A DNA stretch of 64,000 nt from Avipropionibacterium sp050157065. Its GTDB lineage: Bacteria > Actinomycetota > Actinomycetes > Propionibacteriales > Propionibacteriaceae. The DNA lies in NCBI GenBank assembly GCA_050157065.1, contig CP189573.1; one strand, given 5' to 3'. Positions 42,856 through 50,646 of this stretch are shown piece by piece. Both the position numbers and the translations under genes were made by a program. The notes under the pieces are model-generated. The model did not search any database and was not told where the DNA came from. It worked only from the letters and a program-made list of their open reading frames with translations. The stretch's first letter is position 1; each line of letters starts with the position of its first letter.

Positions 42856-44156
42856 GTCCGTCCTCGGCGACCGGCAGCCGCCGGCGCGGGCTGCGGCTGG
42901 GCCTGGCGACTGCCGCCGGACGCCTCGCGGCGTTCGGGTCTCGGATGGCCGGCCGCGGGTCAGGAGCGTCGATCCGAGGCCAGGTGTTGATGCGGCTCGA
43001 CCCGGAGGCGCTGGCGAAGCTGCTGGCGGGACGCCGGATCGCGTCGGTGTCGGGAACGAACGGCAAGACGACCACAACCCATTTCCTGAACGCTGCGGTT
43101 CGGGCGTGGGCCGAGCGCCCCGGTGGCGCCGGTGTCGACGCCGTGGTGACCAACGCCGACGGCGCCAACCTGCACTATGGCATCGCCTCCGCCCTCAGCG
43201 CGGCCCCGCGTGCCGAGTTGGCGATCTTGGAGACCGACGAGCGGGTGGTCCCTGATCTGGTGCGGCTGGGTCGCCCGGAAGTCCTTGTGCTGTTGAACTT
43301 CAGCCGCGACCAGCTCGACCGCAACCACGAGATCAAGCGGCTCGCCCGCGACTGGCGGGACGCTCTGGCTGCCGCTGGCGACGACGCGCCGTTGGTGGTG
43401 GCGAATGCCGACGAGCCGTTGATCGTCTGGGCCTGCCGCGGCGCACGTCGCGTGGTGTGGGTCGACACCGAGGCCACCTGGCAGGCCGACGCCGTGCTCT
43501 GTCCCGAGTGTGGGGCCATGTTGCGCCGCACCGAGCCGGACGACAGTCCCGACGGCGAGGGCGGCGACTGGTCGTGCCCCGGTTGCGACCTCGCCCAGCC
43601 GAGCGGTGACTGGCAGGTCCGCGGTGAGTTGATCATCGCTCCCGACGGCACCGAGCTCGCCGCAGAACTCCAGGTGCCGGGTCGGTTCAACATCGGCAAC
43701 GCAGCCTGTGCGCTGGCGGCGGCGACCGCGATGGGGGTCGACACCGCCACCGCGCTCGCCGGGATGCGCACGGTGACCTCTCCGGCGGGCCGGTTCGCGA
43801 CCACCACCATCGCCGGGAGCACCGTACGGCTGCTGTTGGCGAAGAACCCGGCCGGCTGGGCCGAGTCGTTGCCGTTGGCCCAGACCCCGACGGTGGTGCT
43901 GGCGATCAACGCGGCCGCCGCCGACGGGCGCGACCTGTCGTGGCTGTGGGACGTCGAGTACGAGCAGTTGCAGGGCCGTACGGTGATCGCCACCGGCCCC
44001 CGGGCGCACGACCTGGCGGTCCGGCTGCTGTACGCCGGGGTGGAGCATCGCTGTGTGCCCGGCCTGGCCGAGGCCCTCACCGGGCATCCGGAGCCGGTCG
44101 ACGTGATCTCGACCTACACACCGTTCCAACGCCTCCGCAAGATGGGGGGCCTGTGA
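42852..44156 (+). CDS. murT: Lipid II isoglutaminyl synthase, MurT subunit
   Basis: 434 residues. The Mur-ligase ATP loop SGTNGKTTTT is at residues 67-76, followed by VVTNADGANLHYGIASAL, ILETDERVVPDLVRLG and LLNFSRDQLDR. A zinc-ribbon-like insert with CPECG and CPGCD lies in the central domain, as in known MurT. The C-terminal DUF1727 region holds the aspartate/histidine triad partner. With GatD it amidates the D-glutamate of lipid II to D-isoglutamine. It overlaps both neighbours, by 4 nt upstream and 1 nt downstream. Confidence 0.95.
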   Translation: MSPSSATGSRRRGLRLGLATAAGRLAAFGSRMAGRGSGASIRGQVLMRLDPEALAKLLAGRRIASVSGTNGKTTTTHFLNAAVRAWAERPGGAGVDAVVTNADGANLHYGIASALSAAPRAELAILETDERVVPDLVRLGRPEVLVLLNFSRDQLDRNHEIKRLARDWRDALAAAGDDAPLVVANADEPLIVWACRGARRVVWVDTEATWQADAVLCPECGAMLRRTEPDDSPDGEGGDWSCPGCDLAQPSGDWQVRGELIIAPDGTELAAELQVPGRFNIGNAACALAAATAMGVDTATALAGMRTVTSPAGRFATTTIAGSTVRLLLAKNPAGWAESLPLAQTPTVVLAINAAAADGRDLSWLWDVEYEQLQGRTVIATGPRAHDLAVRLLYAGVEHRCVPGLAEALTGHPEPVDVISTYTPFQRLRKMGGL

Positions 44157-44872
44157 TGAGCGCACCGGTCCACGTCGTGCTGGTCTACCAGTCCCTGTTG
44201 GGAATCTACGGCGACCAGGGCAATGCGATGGTGCTGCGGCGCCGGCTGGAGTGGCGCGACATCCCGTGCCGGTTGAGCATCGTCGAGCCCGGTGACCCAC
44301 TGCCCGACGACGCGCAGGTCTACCTGCTCGGCGGCGGCGAGGACGGCGCCCAGGTGACCGCGGTCCGTACCCTGGTCGCCGACGGCGGGTTGCACCGTGC
44401 CGTCGACCGGGGAGCAGCGGTGTTCGCGGTCTGTGCGGGCTATCAGATCATGGGCAACAGGTTCACCATCGGCGCCGACGACGAGGTGGTCGAGGGCCTG
44501 GGGCTGCTCGACGTGAGCACCACCCGAGGGGCCAACCGCGCCGTCGGCGAGATCCTCACCCGATGGGAGGGCCGTACTGGCGACGACGCTCTCCTGACCG
44601 GCTTCGAGAACCACGGCGGCCACACCCAGCTCGGACCGTCAGCCAAGCCGCTGGCCCGAGTCGAGGTCGGCGTGGGCAACTGCGGTGACGGTACCGAAGG
44701 TGCGGTGAACGGCAAGGTGATCGGCACCTACCCGCACGGCCCCGTCCTGGCCCGCAACCCCGCCCTGGCCGACCACGTGCTGGAACTGGCGCTCGAGCAG
44801 GAGCTGGCACCGCTGGTCTCCCCCGAGATCACCGAACTCCGCCGGCAACGGATCGCCGCCGTCCGACGCTGA
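44156..44872 (+). CDS. gatD: Lipid II isoglutaminyl synthase, GatD subunit
   Basis: 238 residues from an ATG overlapping the murT stop (TGATG). It is a CobB/CobQ-type glutamine amidotransferase: the nucleophile is C93 in FAVCAGYQIMG and the histidine is in GTYPHGPVLARNP near residue 196. LLGGGEDGAQ and GFENHGGHT are the usual family segments. It releases ammonia from glutamine for MurT. A protein of this pair is found across Gram-positive bacteria and is essential in several. Confidence 0.95.
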   Translation: MSAPVHVVLVYQSLLGIYGDQGNAMVLRRRLEWRDIPCRLSIVEPGDPLPDDAQVYLLGGGEDGAQVTAVRTLVADGGLHRAVDRGAAVFAVCAGYQIMGNRFTIGADDEVVEGLGLLDVSTTRGANRAVGEILTRWEGRTGDDALLTGFENHGGHTQLGPSAKPLARVEVGVGNCGDGTEGAVNGKVIGTYPHGPVLARNPALADHVLELALEQELAPLVSPEITELRRQRIAAVRR

Positions 44873-44924
44873 GTCCTCGGCAAGGTCACCCGAAGACGGG
44901 GCGCCGGATCTGCAAGAGTGAGGC

Positions 44925-46538
44925 ATGACCTCAACACCAGACGTCGTCGTGATCCTGGTTGACGACATGGGCTTTTCCGACCTGGGCTGCTACGGCAGCG
45001 AGATCGCGACACCACACCTGGACGCACTGGCCGAGCGCGGCGTCCGGATGTCGCAGTTCTACAACACCGCACGCTGCACACCGGCCCGGGCATCGCTGCT
45101 GACCGGCCTGCACCCGCACCAGACCGGGATCGGCGTGCTGGTCGAACCGCAGGAGCCGTTGGGTTATCCGGGCCGGCTGAGCGAGCGTTGTGTGACGATG
45201 GCCGAGGTGCTGCGCGACTCCGGCTACGGCACGTACCACTCCGGCAAGTGGCACCTGACCCCCAGCATCCAGACCCCCGACGGCGCCTGGCCCACCCAGC
45301 GCGGTTTTGACCGGTCGTACGCGATGCTGGCGGGCGCGACCAGCTACTTCCAGCCGCAGTCGATCTCCGACGAGGGTCAGCCGGTCACCGAGTTCGCCGA
45401 CGACTTCTACCTGACCACTGAGATCGGTGAGCGCGCGGCCGGCTTCGTCACCGACCACCACGCCGCCCAGCCGGATGATCCGTTGTTCTGCTACGTCGCC
45501 TTCACCGCACCCCACTGGCCGCTGCACGCACCGGAGGCGGCGGTCGAGCCGTACCGCGCCACGTACGACGTCGGCTGGGATGACCTCCGCCGCCAGCGCC
45601 ACGCGAAGCAGATCGAGCTCGGACTGCTCGCCCCGGACTGGGAGACCAGCGACCGCGACCCGGCCGTCCCGGCATGGGAGGCCGCCGCCGAACAGGATTG
45701 GCAGGCCCGCCGGATGGCGGTCTATGCAGCCCAGGTGAGCCTGATGGACGCAGCCGTGGGAAGGGTCGTGCAGGCGTTGCGGGACACCGGCCGGCTCGAC
45801 AACACCTTGCTGGTGTTCCTGTCCGACAATGGCGGCTGCGCCGAGGAGTTCGACCCGCGAGCACCGGTCCGCCCGCTCGATCGTGACCGCCGTACCCCGG
45901 CTGGACTCCCGGTGCGGCGCGGCAACGTGCCCGAGATCGTGCCGGGCGCAGACGACACCTACACCTCGTACGGCGTCGCTTGGGCAAACGTGTCGAACAC
46001 CCCGTTCCGGGAGTACAAGCACTGGGTGCACGAGGGCGGCATCGCCACCCCGCTGATCGCGCACTGGCCGGCGCGGCTGGCAGGTGGGCGGATCGACCAC
46101 ACCCCGGGTCAACTGCCCGACATCATGGCAACCGTGCTGGAAATCACCGGGGCCTCCTACCCGGACACTCGCGAGGGCCACGACGTACCAGCCCCAGAGG
46201 GCACCTCGATGTGGGACGGGTGGCAGGGGCGGCCGGTGGCCGATCGCGACCTGTACTTCGAGCACGAGGGGAACGCGGCGATCCGGCGGGGCCGGTGGAA
46301 GCTGGTGCGCAAGTACGGTCAGGGCTGGGAGTTGTTCGACATGGCGGCCGATCGCACCGAGCTGCACAACCTGTCGGCCCACAACCCGGAGCTGGTGCTG
46401 GAACTGGCGGCGGCCTGGCACCGATGGGCGGACCGCTGCGGGGTGATCGACCGGGCGCTGGTCCTCGCCTCGTCACCCGGGCGGGGCTCCAGCTCGGTCG
46501 GCCCGTTCGACTCCAATCCACGCCGTCAGGACCGGTGA
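44925..46538 (+). CDS. Arylsulfatase (sulfatase family, Cys-type)
   Basis: 537 residues. The sulfatase signature CTPARASLLTG starts at C51; this cysteine is converted to formylglycine in active enzymes. The metal aspartates D13-D14 are in ILVDDMGFSD, and further conserved parts are HSGKWHL and FLSDNGGC. No signal peptide is seen, so it acts in the cytoplasm or is exported unmodified. The size and the FREYKHWVHEGGIATPLI segment match arylsulfatase A-like enzymes for sugar or alkyl sulfates. No sulfatase-modifying enzyme is in the window. Confidence 0.92.
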   Translation: MTSTPDVVVILVDDMGFSDLGCYGSEIATPHLDALAERGVRMSQFYNTARCTPARASLLTGLHPHQTGIGVLVEPQEPLGYPGRLSERCVTMAEVLRDSGYGTYHSGKWHLTPSIQTPDGAWPTQRGFDRSYAMLAGATSYFQPQSISDEGQPVTEFADDFYLTTEIGERAAGFVTDHHAAQPDDPLFCYVAFTAPHWPLHAPEAAVEPYRATYDVGWDDLRRQRHAKQIELGLLAPDWETSDRDPAVPAWEAAAEQDWQARRMAVYAAQVSLMDAAVGRVVQALRDTGRLDNTLLVFLSDNGGCAEEFDPRAPVRPLDRDRRTPAGLPVRRGNVPEIVPGADDTYTSYGVAWANVSNTPFREYKHWVHEGGIATPLIAHWPARLAGGRIDHTPGQLPDIMATVLEITGASYPDTREGHDVPAPEGTSMWDGWQGRPVADRDLYFEHEGNAAIRRGRWKLVRKYGQGWELFDMAADRTELHNLSAHNPELVLELAAAWHRWADRCGVIDRALVLASSPGRGSSSVGPFDSNPRRQDR

Positions 46539-46593
46539 AGCCTCGGCAACGAACCGCAGGGCCAACGGATTTCCGTTCCACCGGTCCGGCCTG

Positions 46594-46599
46594 TAAAGT
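46594..46599 (+). promoter_or_regulatory. Candidate -10 box of tRNA-Lys
   Basis: TAAAGT lies 40 nt upstream of the tRNA 5' end. Confidence 0.45.
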
Positions 46600-46639
46600 T
46601 AACCGTCGTGCCGGACGTGAGAGACGTCCCGGCGTGCAG

Positions 46640-46711
<72 letters not shown>

Positions 46712-46719
46712 CAGCTGTG

Positions 46720-46753
46720 GAACAGCCCCGACCGGTCCCGGTCGGGGCTGTTC
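46720..46753 (+). terminator. Terminator of tRNA-Lys
   Basis: GAACAGCCCCGACC (46720-46733) pairs perfectly with GGTCGGGGCTGTTC (46740-46753) around a 6-nt loop, followed by GGTGTTGT. Confidence 0.8.
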
Positions 46754-46807
46754 GGTGTTGTGGCCCCCGGCGTCCCCCCGAACTGCCGGACCGGCCACTC
46801 GCACGGG

Positions 46808-46856
46808 TCAGGCCTTGACCCAGGTGCAGCCTCCGTTGAACTCGACGAACTTGTCG
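46808..46856 (-). pseudogene. 3' fragment of a small secreted-type protein gene, split by the mobile unit
   Basis: The frame on the minus strand reads DKFVEFNGGCTWVKA followed by a stop at 46808. The fragment starts at the outer edge of IS copy 1. It joins in frame to the fragment at 56756-56986 when the ACTTGTCG duplication is collapsed. The rebuilt ending (AATDKFVEFNGGCTWVKA) is the familiar C-terminus of small actinobacterial secreted proteins ending in a GGCTW motif. Confidence 0.75.
46849..46856. repeat. Left copy of the 8-bp target-site duplication
   Basis: ACTTGTCG abuts the outer inverted repeat of IS copy 1. The identical octamer abuts the outer end of IS copy 2 at 56756-56763. ISL3 elements typically make 8-bp duplications. 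Confidence 0.85.
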
Positions 46857-48316
46857 GGCTCATCCCAATCGAGGGTGTAGTTGGGGTCTGAAGCCTCCGG
46901 TTTCCAGCAGTGATCTGGCGATGTAGTTCGTGAGGTTGCGGAACCCGAGCGCGGAGCCGCGCAGGTGTTCGAGTCGTCCGTTGATGGCCTCGGTCGGACC
47001 GTTGGAGGTGCCGGGCCGGTCGAAGTAGGCCAGCACGTCGGCGGCACGCTTCTTCAGGGTGCGGCCGAGCTTGGTGATCTCGATCAGCGCCTTCGGGACG
47101 CCGGCGCTGGTGTCGGCAATCAGCTTGGTCATCAGCTCGCGACCACGCCGGCGGTCTTCGTGGCGGTAGGCGGCGATCATCCGCTGGTAGACGCCCCAGG
47201 TCGCTTCGACCTCGACATGGGCGTCGCCGTGGATCGCGGTGTCGAACAGCGCGGCGAGCCGATCGATCTGGCGGTCGGTGAGCAGGTCCGCGCCAGTGCA
47301 CAGCGTCCTCCGCGCGGCATAGAGGGAGTCGCCCTTCCTGCCGCGGTGGCCGTGGATCGCGAGCTGGACCCGACGCCGGCACTCGTCGAGGGCCTCGCCG
47401 GCGAGGCGGACCACGTGGAAGGGATCCATCACGGTCACGACGTCGGGCAGCTCTTCGACTGCGGCGGTCTTGAAGCCGGTGAACCCATCCATCGCGACCA
47501 CCTCGACACCGTCACGCCATGCCTGTGGCCGGTCGGCGGGCCAGGTCTTGAACGCGGCCTTGGAGCGTCCTTCGACCATGTCGAGCAGGCGTGCGGGGCC
47601 GGTGCCGTCGCGGACCGGGGTGAGGTCGATGATCACGGTGACGTACTTGTCGCCCTTGCGGGTGTGACGCCACACGTGCTCGTCGACCCCGATCACGGCG
47701 ACGCCGTCGAACCGGTCGGGATCGTTGATCAGGAGCCGCTTGCCTTCGGCCAGGACCGCGCTGTTCGCGGTGTCCCACGCGACCCCGAGTCCCTCGGCGA
47801 CCCGCGCAACGGTCAGGTGCTGAACCACGATCCCGACCAACGCCCACCGCATCGCGGTCCGGGTCAGCTTGGCCCGCGGCTCAGCCGCCGCGCTGGTGTC
47901 TTGGCGCCAGACGTAGCCGCAGCCAGTGCACTTGCGCCGCCCAACCGTCACGATCAGGGTCGTGGGTCGCCAGCCCAAGGGCTCGTGCGCGAGCTCGCGG
48001 GGCACCGAGTCACGCGGGATGCCCTCGCAACCGCAGCGCCGACACCACAGATCCGGTTCGATGACGCGGCAGGTCAGCACCGCGCGGTCGGGGTCGAGCC
48101 GTTGGCCGGTGACCTCCAGTCCGAGGTCGTCGAGTCGGCAGAAGGCGGTCAGGTCAGGGCGGGCAAAGCCCGCCCGCGCGGTAGCGTCAGGCACGTCGGG
48201 GTCTTCCGGATGGACAGCGTCAGAACTTCCATCCTCGGGAGACCCCGACCCACGCCCCGGGACCGACACAGGCCGACTACCTCACAGCCGCGCTACACCC
48301 TCATCTGGGAAGAGCC
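46857..48316 (-). mobile_element. ISL3-family insertion sequence, copy 1 (intact transposase)
   Basis: About 1460 bp. The 24-bp terminal inverted repeats (46857-46880 and 48293-48316) match at 20 positions and share GGCTC and GAGGGTGTAG. One transposase gene fills the element. The transposase stop codon lies inside the left inverted repeat. Confidence 0.9.
46860..48194 (-). CDS. ISL3-family transposase, intact
   Basis: 444 residues from the GTG at 48194, chosen because copy 2 has its start at the matching place; an upstream ATG at 48269 would add 25 residues. A zinc-finger N-terminus has WCRRCGCEG and CTGCGYVW. The helix-turn-helix region is LTVARVAEGLGVAWDTANSA. The DDE residues appear in VIGVDEHVWRH, VMDPFHVVRLAG and GPTEAINGRLEHL. 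The protein is complete and could mobilise both IS copies and the composite unit. Confidence 0.93.
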   Translation of the reverse strand: MPDATARAGFARPDLTAFCRLDDLGLEVTGQRLDPDRAVLTCRVIEPDLWCRRCGCEGIPRDSVPRELAHEPLGWRPTTLIVTVGRRKCTGCGYVWRQDTSAAAEPRAKLTRTAMRWALVGIVVQHLTVARVAEGLGVAWDTANSAVLAEGKRLLINDPDRFDGVAVIGVDEHVWRHTRKGDKYVTVIIDLTPVRDGTGPARLLDMVEGRSKAAFKTWPADRPQAWRDGVEVVAMDGFTGFKTAAVEELPDVVTVMDPFHVVRLAGEALDECRRRVQLAIHGHRGRKGDSLYAARRTLCTGADLLTDRQIDRLAALFDTAIHGDAHVEVEATWGVYQRMIAAYRHEDRRRGRELMTKLIADTSAGVPKALIEITKLGRTLKKRAADVLAYFDRPGTSNGPTEAINGRLEHLRGSALGFRNLTNYIARSLLETGGFRPQLHPRLG

Positions 48317-49856
48317 CCGTTACCAGGCTGCACTACTGCGGTTGGTCGGCGAGTTCGACGCCACCGGAGCGGTGCGCTGGTGGCACGACCTCACGTCGGT
48401 GGCCCACTGGCTCTCCTGGGCGTGTTCGATGGCGCCGAGCACCGCCCGAGAACACGTGCGCATCGCCCGCGCGCTGCGTCGGATGCCACAGACCCGCGCC
48501 GGGTTCGAGGCCGGCACGCTGTCGTACTCCAAGGTGCGCAGCCTCACCCGGTTGGTCGACGACCACGACGAGTCGACACTGTTGGAGCTGGCACGACATG
48601 CCACGGCATCCCAACTAGACCGGACGGTTGCCGCCTACCGCGCGCAACCGGGCACTCACGTCGAACGCGAGGCGCGGACCAAGGTGACGTGGCGCAACAG
48701 GGACGACGGCTGCGTCGCCATCACTGCGGTCCTCACCCCCGAACAGGGTGCGGCCGTCGTCGCCGCCCTGGAGGCCGCCGCGGCGGCCCACACTGTCGCC
48801 GACCCGGTTGACGGCGACATCGTGCCACCGGCCGATGCGCAGGAGAGTCACGCCGACCGCCAACGCCGCTCCCGCATCGACGGGCTCGTCGAGATCGCCA
48901 ACCACTACCTGAACAGCTCACCCGATCAGCACTCCGGCGAGGACCGCACCATGGTCGTGATCGACGTCAACGCCAGCCAGCTCGTCGCGGGCGAGACGAC
49001 CGAGGACTACGCGCGAGACGCTCCCGCGGGAGCGGTGACGCCACCGATGCACGAGGTTCCGACCATGGGCGAGGTTCCGACCATGGGCGAGGTTCCGACC
49101 GACCCTCCGTCCACTGACCCTCCGTCCAGCGAACCGCTGGCCGCCCGCACCTGTCGGGTCCAAGGCCACGGCAATCTTGAACCGGCCACCGACCGACGGC
49201 TGACGTGCGACGCTCTGGTCCTCGGTCTGATCCGTGACCTCGATGGCGAGCCCCTTGCCCTCGGCCGGACCCGACGGCTCGGCTCCCGGGCGCAGCGTCG
49301 CGCCCTCATGGTGCGCGACACCGCCTGCCAGTTTCCGGGGTGCCTGCGTGCCCGCAACCTGAAGATCCACCACATCATCAGTTGGCTCGACCGCGGGCCC
49401 ACCGATCTGGCCAACCTCATCCTGCTGTGTCAGCACCACCACACCGCCGTGCACGAGGGCGGGGTCACGATCACCCCTCGGCAGGTGCCACTGCCGGGGG
49501 TGGACAACCCCAGCCGCTGGCGTTTCGCCCGGCCGGACGGCAGCACCATCCTGCCCACCGTCCACGGAGCCGACCTCAGACTCGTCCTGCCCCGGCTGTC
49601 CGACCATGACGACCGCCCACTCACCGGTGAGGCACGACGGCTGGCCGAAGAAGGACGCACCGCCCTGATCGCCGACCACGATCGCCGTCAAGCAGAGCGC
49701 GCCGACCGGGAACGTGAGCTGCACCGGGGCTACCAGCACGTCACGGGTCCACGCCACCGTGACGCCGCCCCAGCGATGCCCATCGGTGGGGGCGCCGGCT
49801 TCAGCCTGCACAACTGCGTCGAGGTGTTGTTCACTGCTCACCGGGCGGCCGCCTGA
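48317..49856 (+). pseudogene. HNH endonuclease of the 13E12/DUF222 type, N-terminus removed by IS copy 1
   Basis: The frame is open through the IS, but the protein proper starts at the IS edge with YQAALLRLVGEFDATGAVRW, inside the DUF222 domain. WLSWACSMAPSTAREHVRIA follows, and the C-terminal HNH domain has CQFPGCLRARNLKIHHIISW, NLILLCQHHHTAVHEGG. The first methionine or valine of the family is missing, so normal expression is doubtful. A start at an internal GTG near 48372 is possible. An 18-bp direct repeat (GAGGTTCCGACCATGGGC, about 49053-49100) encodes EVPTMG repeats. DUF222-HNH genes are common, often multi-copy, in actinobacteria. Confidence 0.8.
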
Positions 49857-49907
49857 CGGGCTTGGATCGCGTGGGCACCGTTCCAGACGGTGCGTCACAA
49901 TGGAGGG

Positions 49908-50546
49908 ATGCCCCGCCGGACCACTGACTACCGCGGCCTCACGGACTCGAGCCGGGTCCGCGTGCTGGCCACCGTCCAGGAGCACCCGGGAGTCACGCTG
50001 AGCCAGCTCGCTTCGCAGACGGGTCTGCACACCAACACGGTGTGGGACCACCTGAAGGTGCTGGTGGCGGAGGGCCTCGTCGCGTCGGCGTCGAAGCCGA
50101 CGGGAGCTCGTGGCCGGCCGCCGAAGGTTTACTATCCGGTCGACGACCCCGAACGCAACGCGGTCGCCCTCGACCGCGTCGAACGGGCCCGCCGCAACGG
50201 CGACCTGCTGCGCCGGCTCTACCCGACCAGCACCGCGTCGACCGGGGCGCGTGAGCTGAGTCCCGAAGCCGTACAGCAACTGGACATGGTGTATGAGCAT
50301 CTCGACGACACCGGCTTGGACCCGGTGGTGGACGAGGCGAACCTGGCCGCCACCTTGGTGCCGTGCCCGTACCATCGGATCGTCGCCGAGGATCAGCAGC
50401 TTGCCTGCTCGGTCCATGCCCGGCTGCTGCAAGACATCCTGGCCCAAGTCCCCGGACCGCTGGAGCTCGACGAGTTGCAGCCATTCGTCACCCCCCGGAC
50501 CTGTCTGGTCCGACTGCGCGACACGCGGGGCACCGACGCTGACTGA
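49908..50546 (+). CDS. HTH transcriptional regulator with a three-cysteine C-terminal domain
   Basis: 218 residues. The N-terminal winged helix has VTLSQLASQTGLHTNTVWDH and a basic wing (TGARGRPPKVYYP). The C-terminal half contains three cysteines: VPCPYHRIV, then LACSVHARL after 13 residues, and PRTCLVRLRD further on. SufR-like and related regulators hold an Fe-S cluster with similarly spaced cysteines, and such clusters sense NO. It is the first gene of the cargo and lies directly upstream of norZ, so it is likely its regulator. The GGAGGG touching the ATG is too close for a ribosome site, and TCACAAT just before it may be a -10 box. Confidence 0.7.
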   Translation: MPRRTTDYRGLTDSSRVRVLATVQEHPGVTLSQLASQTGLHTNTVWDHLKVLVAEGLVASASKPTGARGRPPKVYYPVDDPERNAVALDRVERARRNGDLLRRLYPTSTASTGARELSPEAVQQLDMVYEHLDDTGLDPVVDEANLAATLVPCPYHRIVAEDQQLACSVHARLLQDILAQVPGPLELDELQPFVTPRTCLVRLRDTRGTDAD

Positions 50547-50646
50547 ATTGATCCGGTCGAACCGCTCCCGTCCCTGATTTCAGGCCTCTTACGTTTCGCT
50601 CAAGCGCCCGGATCGAGCCGCGTAGCTGAGTGACAGGGGAACGACG

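Noticed and set aside
46965..48316. Coding extension of the HNH endonuclease upstream through the IS
   Set aside because: The open frame there is antisense to the intact transposase; the HNH family similarity begins exactly at the IS edge.
50547..50646. A riboswitch or defined operator in the norZ leader
   Set aside because: I could not find a convincing palindrome, promoter or known RNA fold in these 100 nt, although regulation there is likely.
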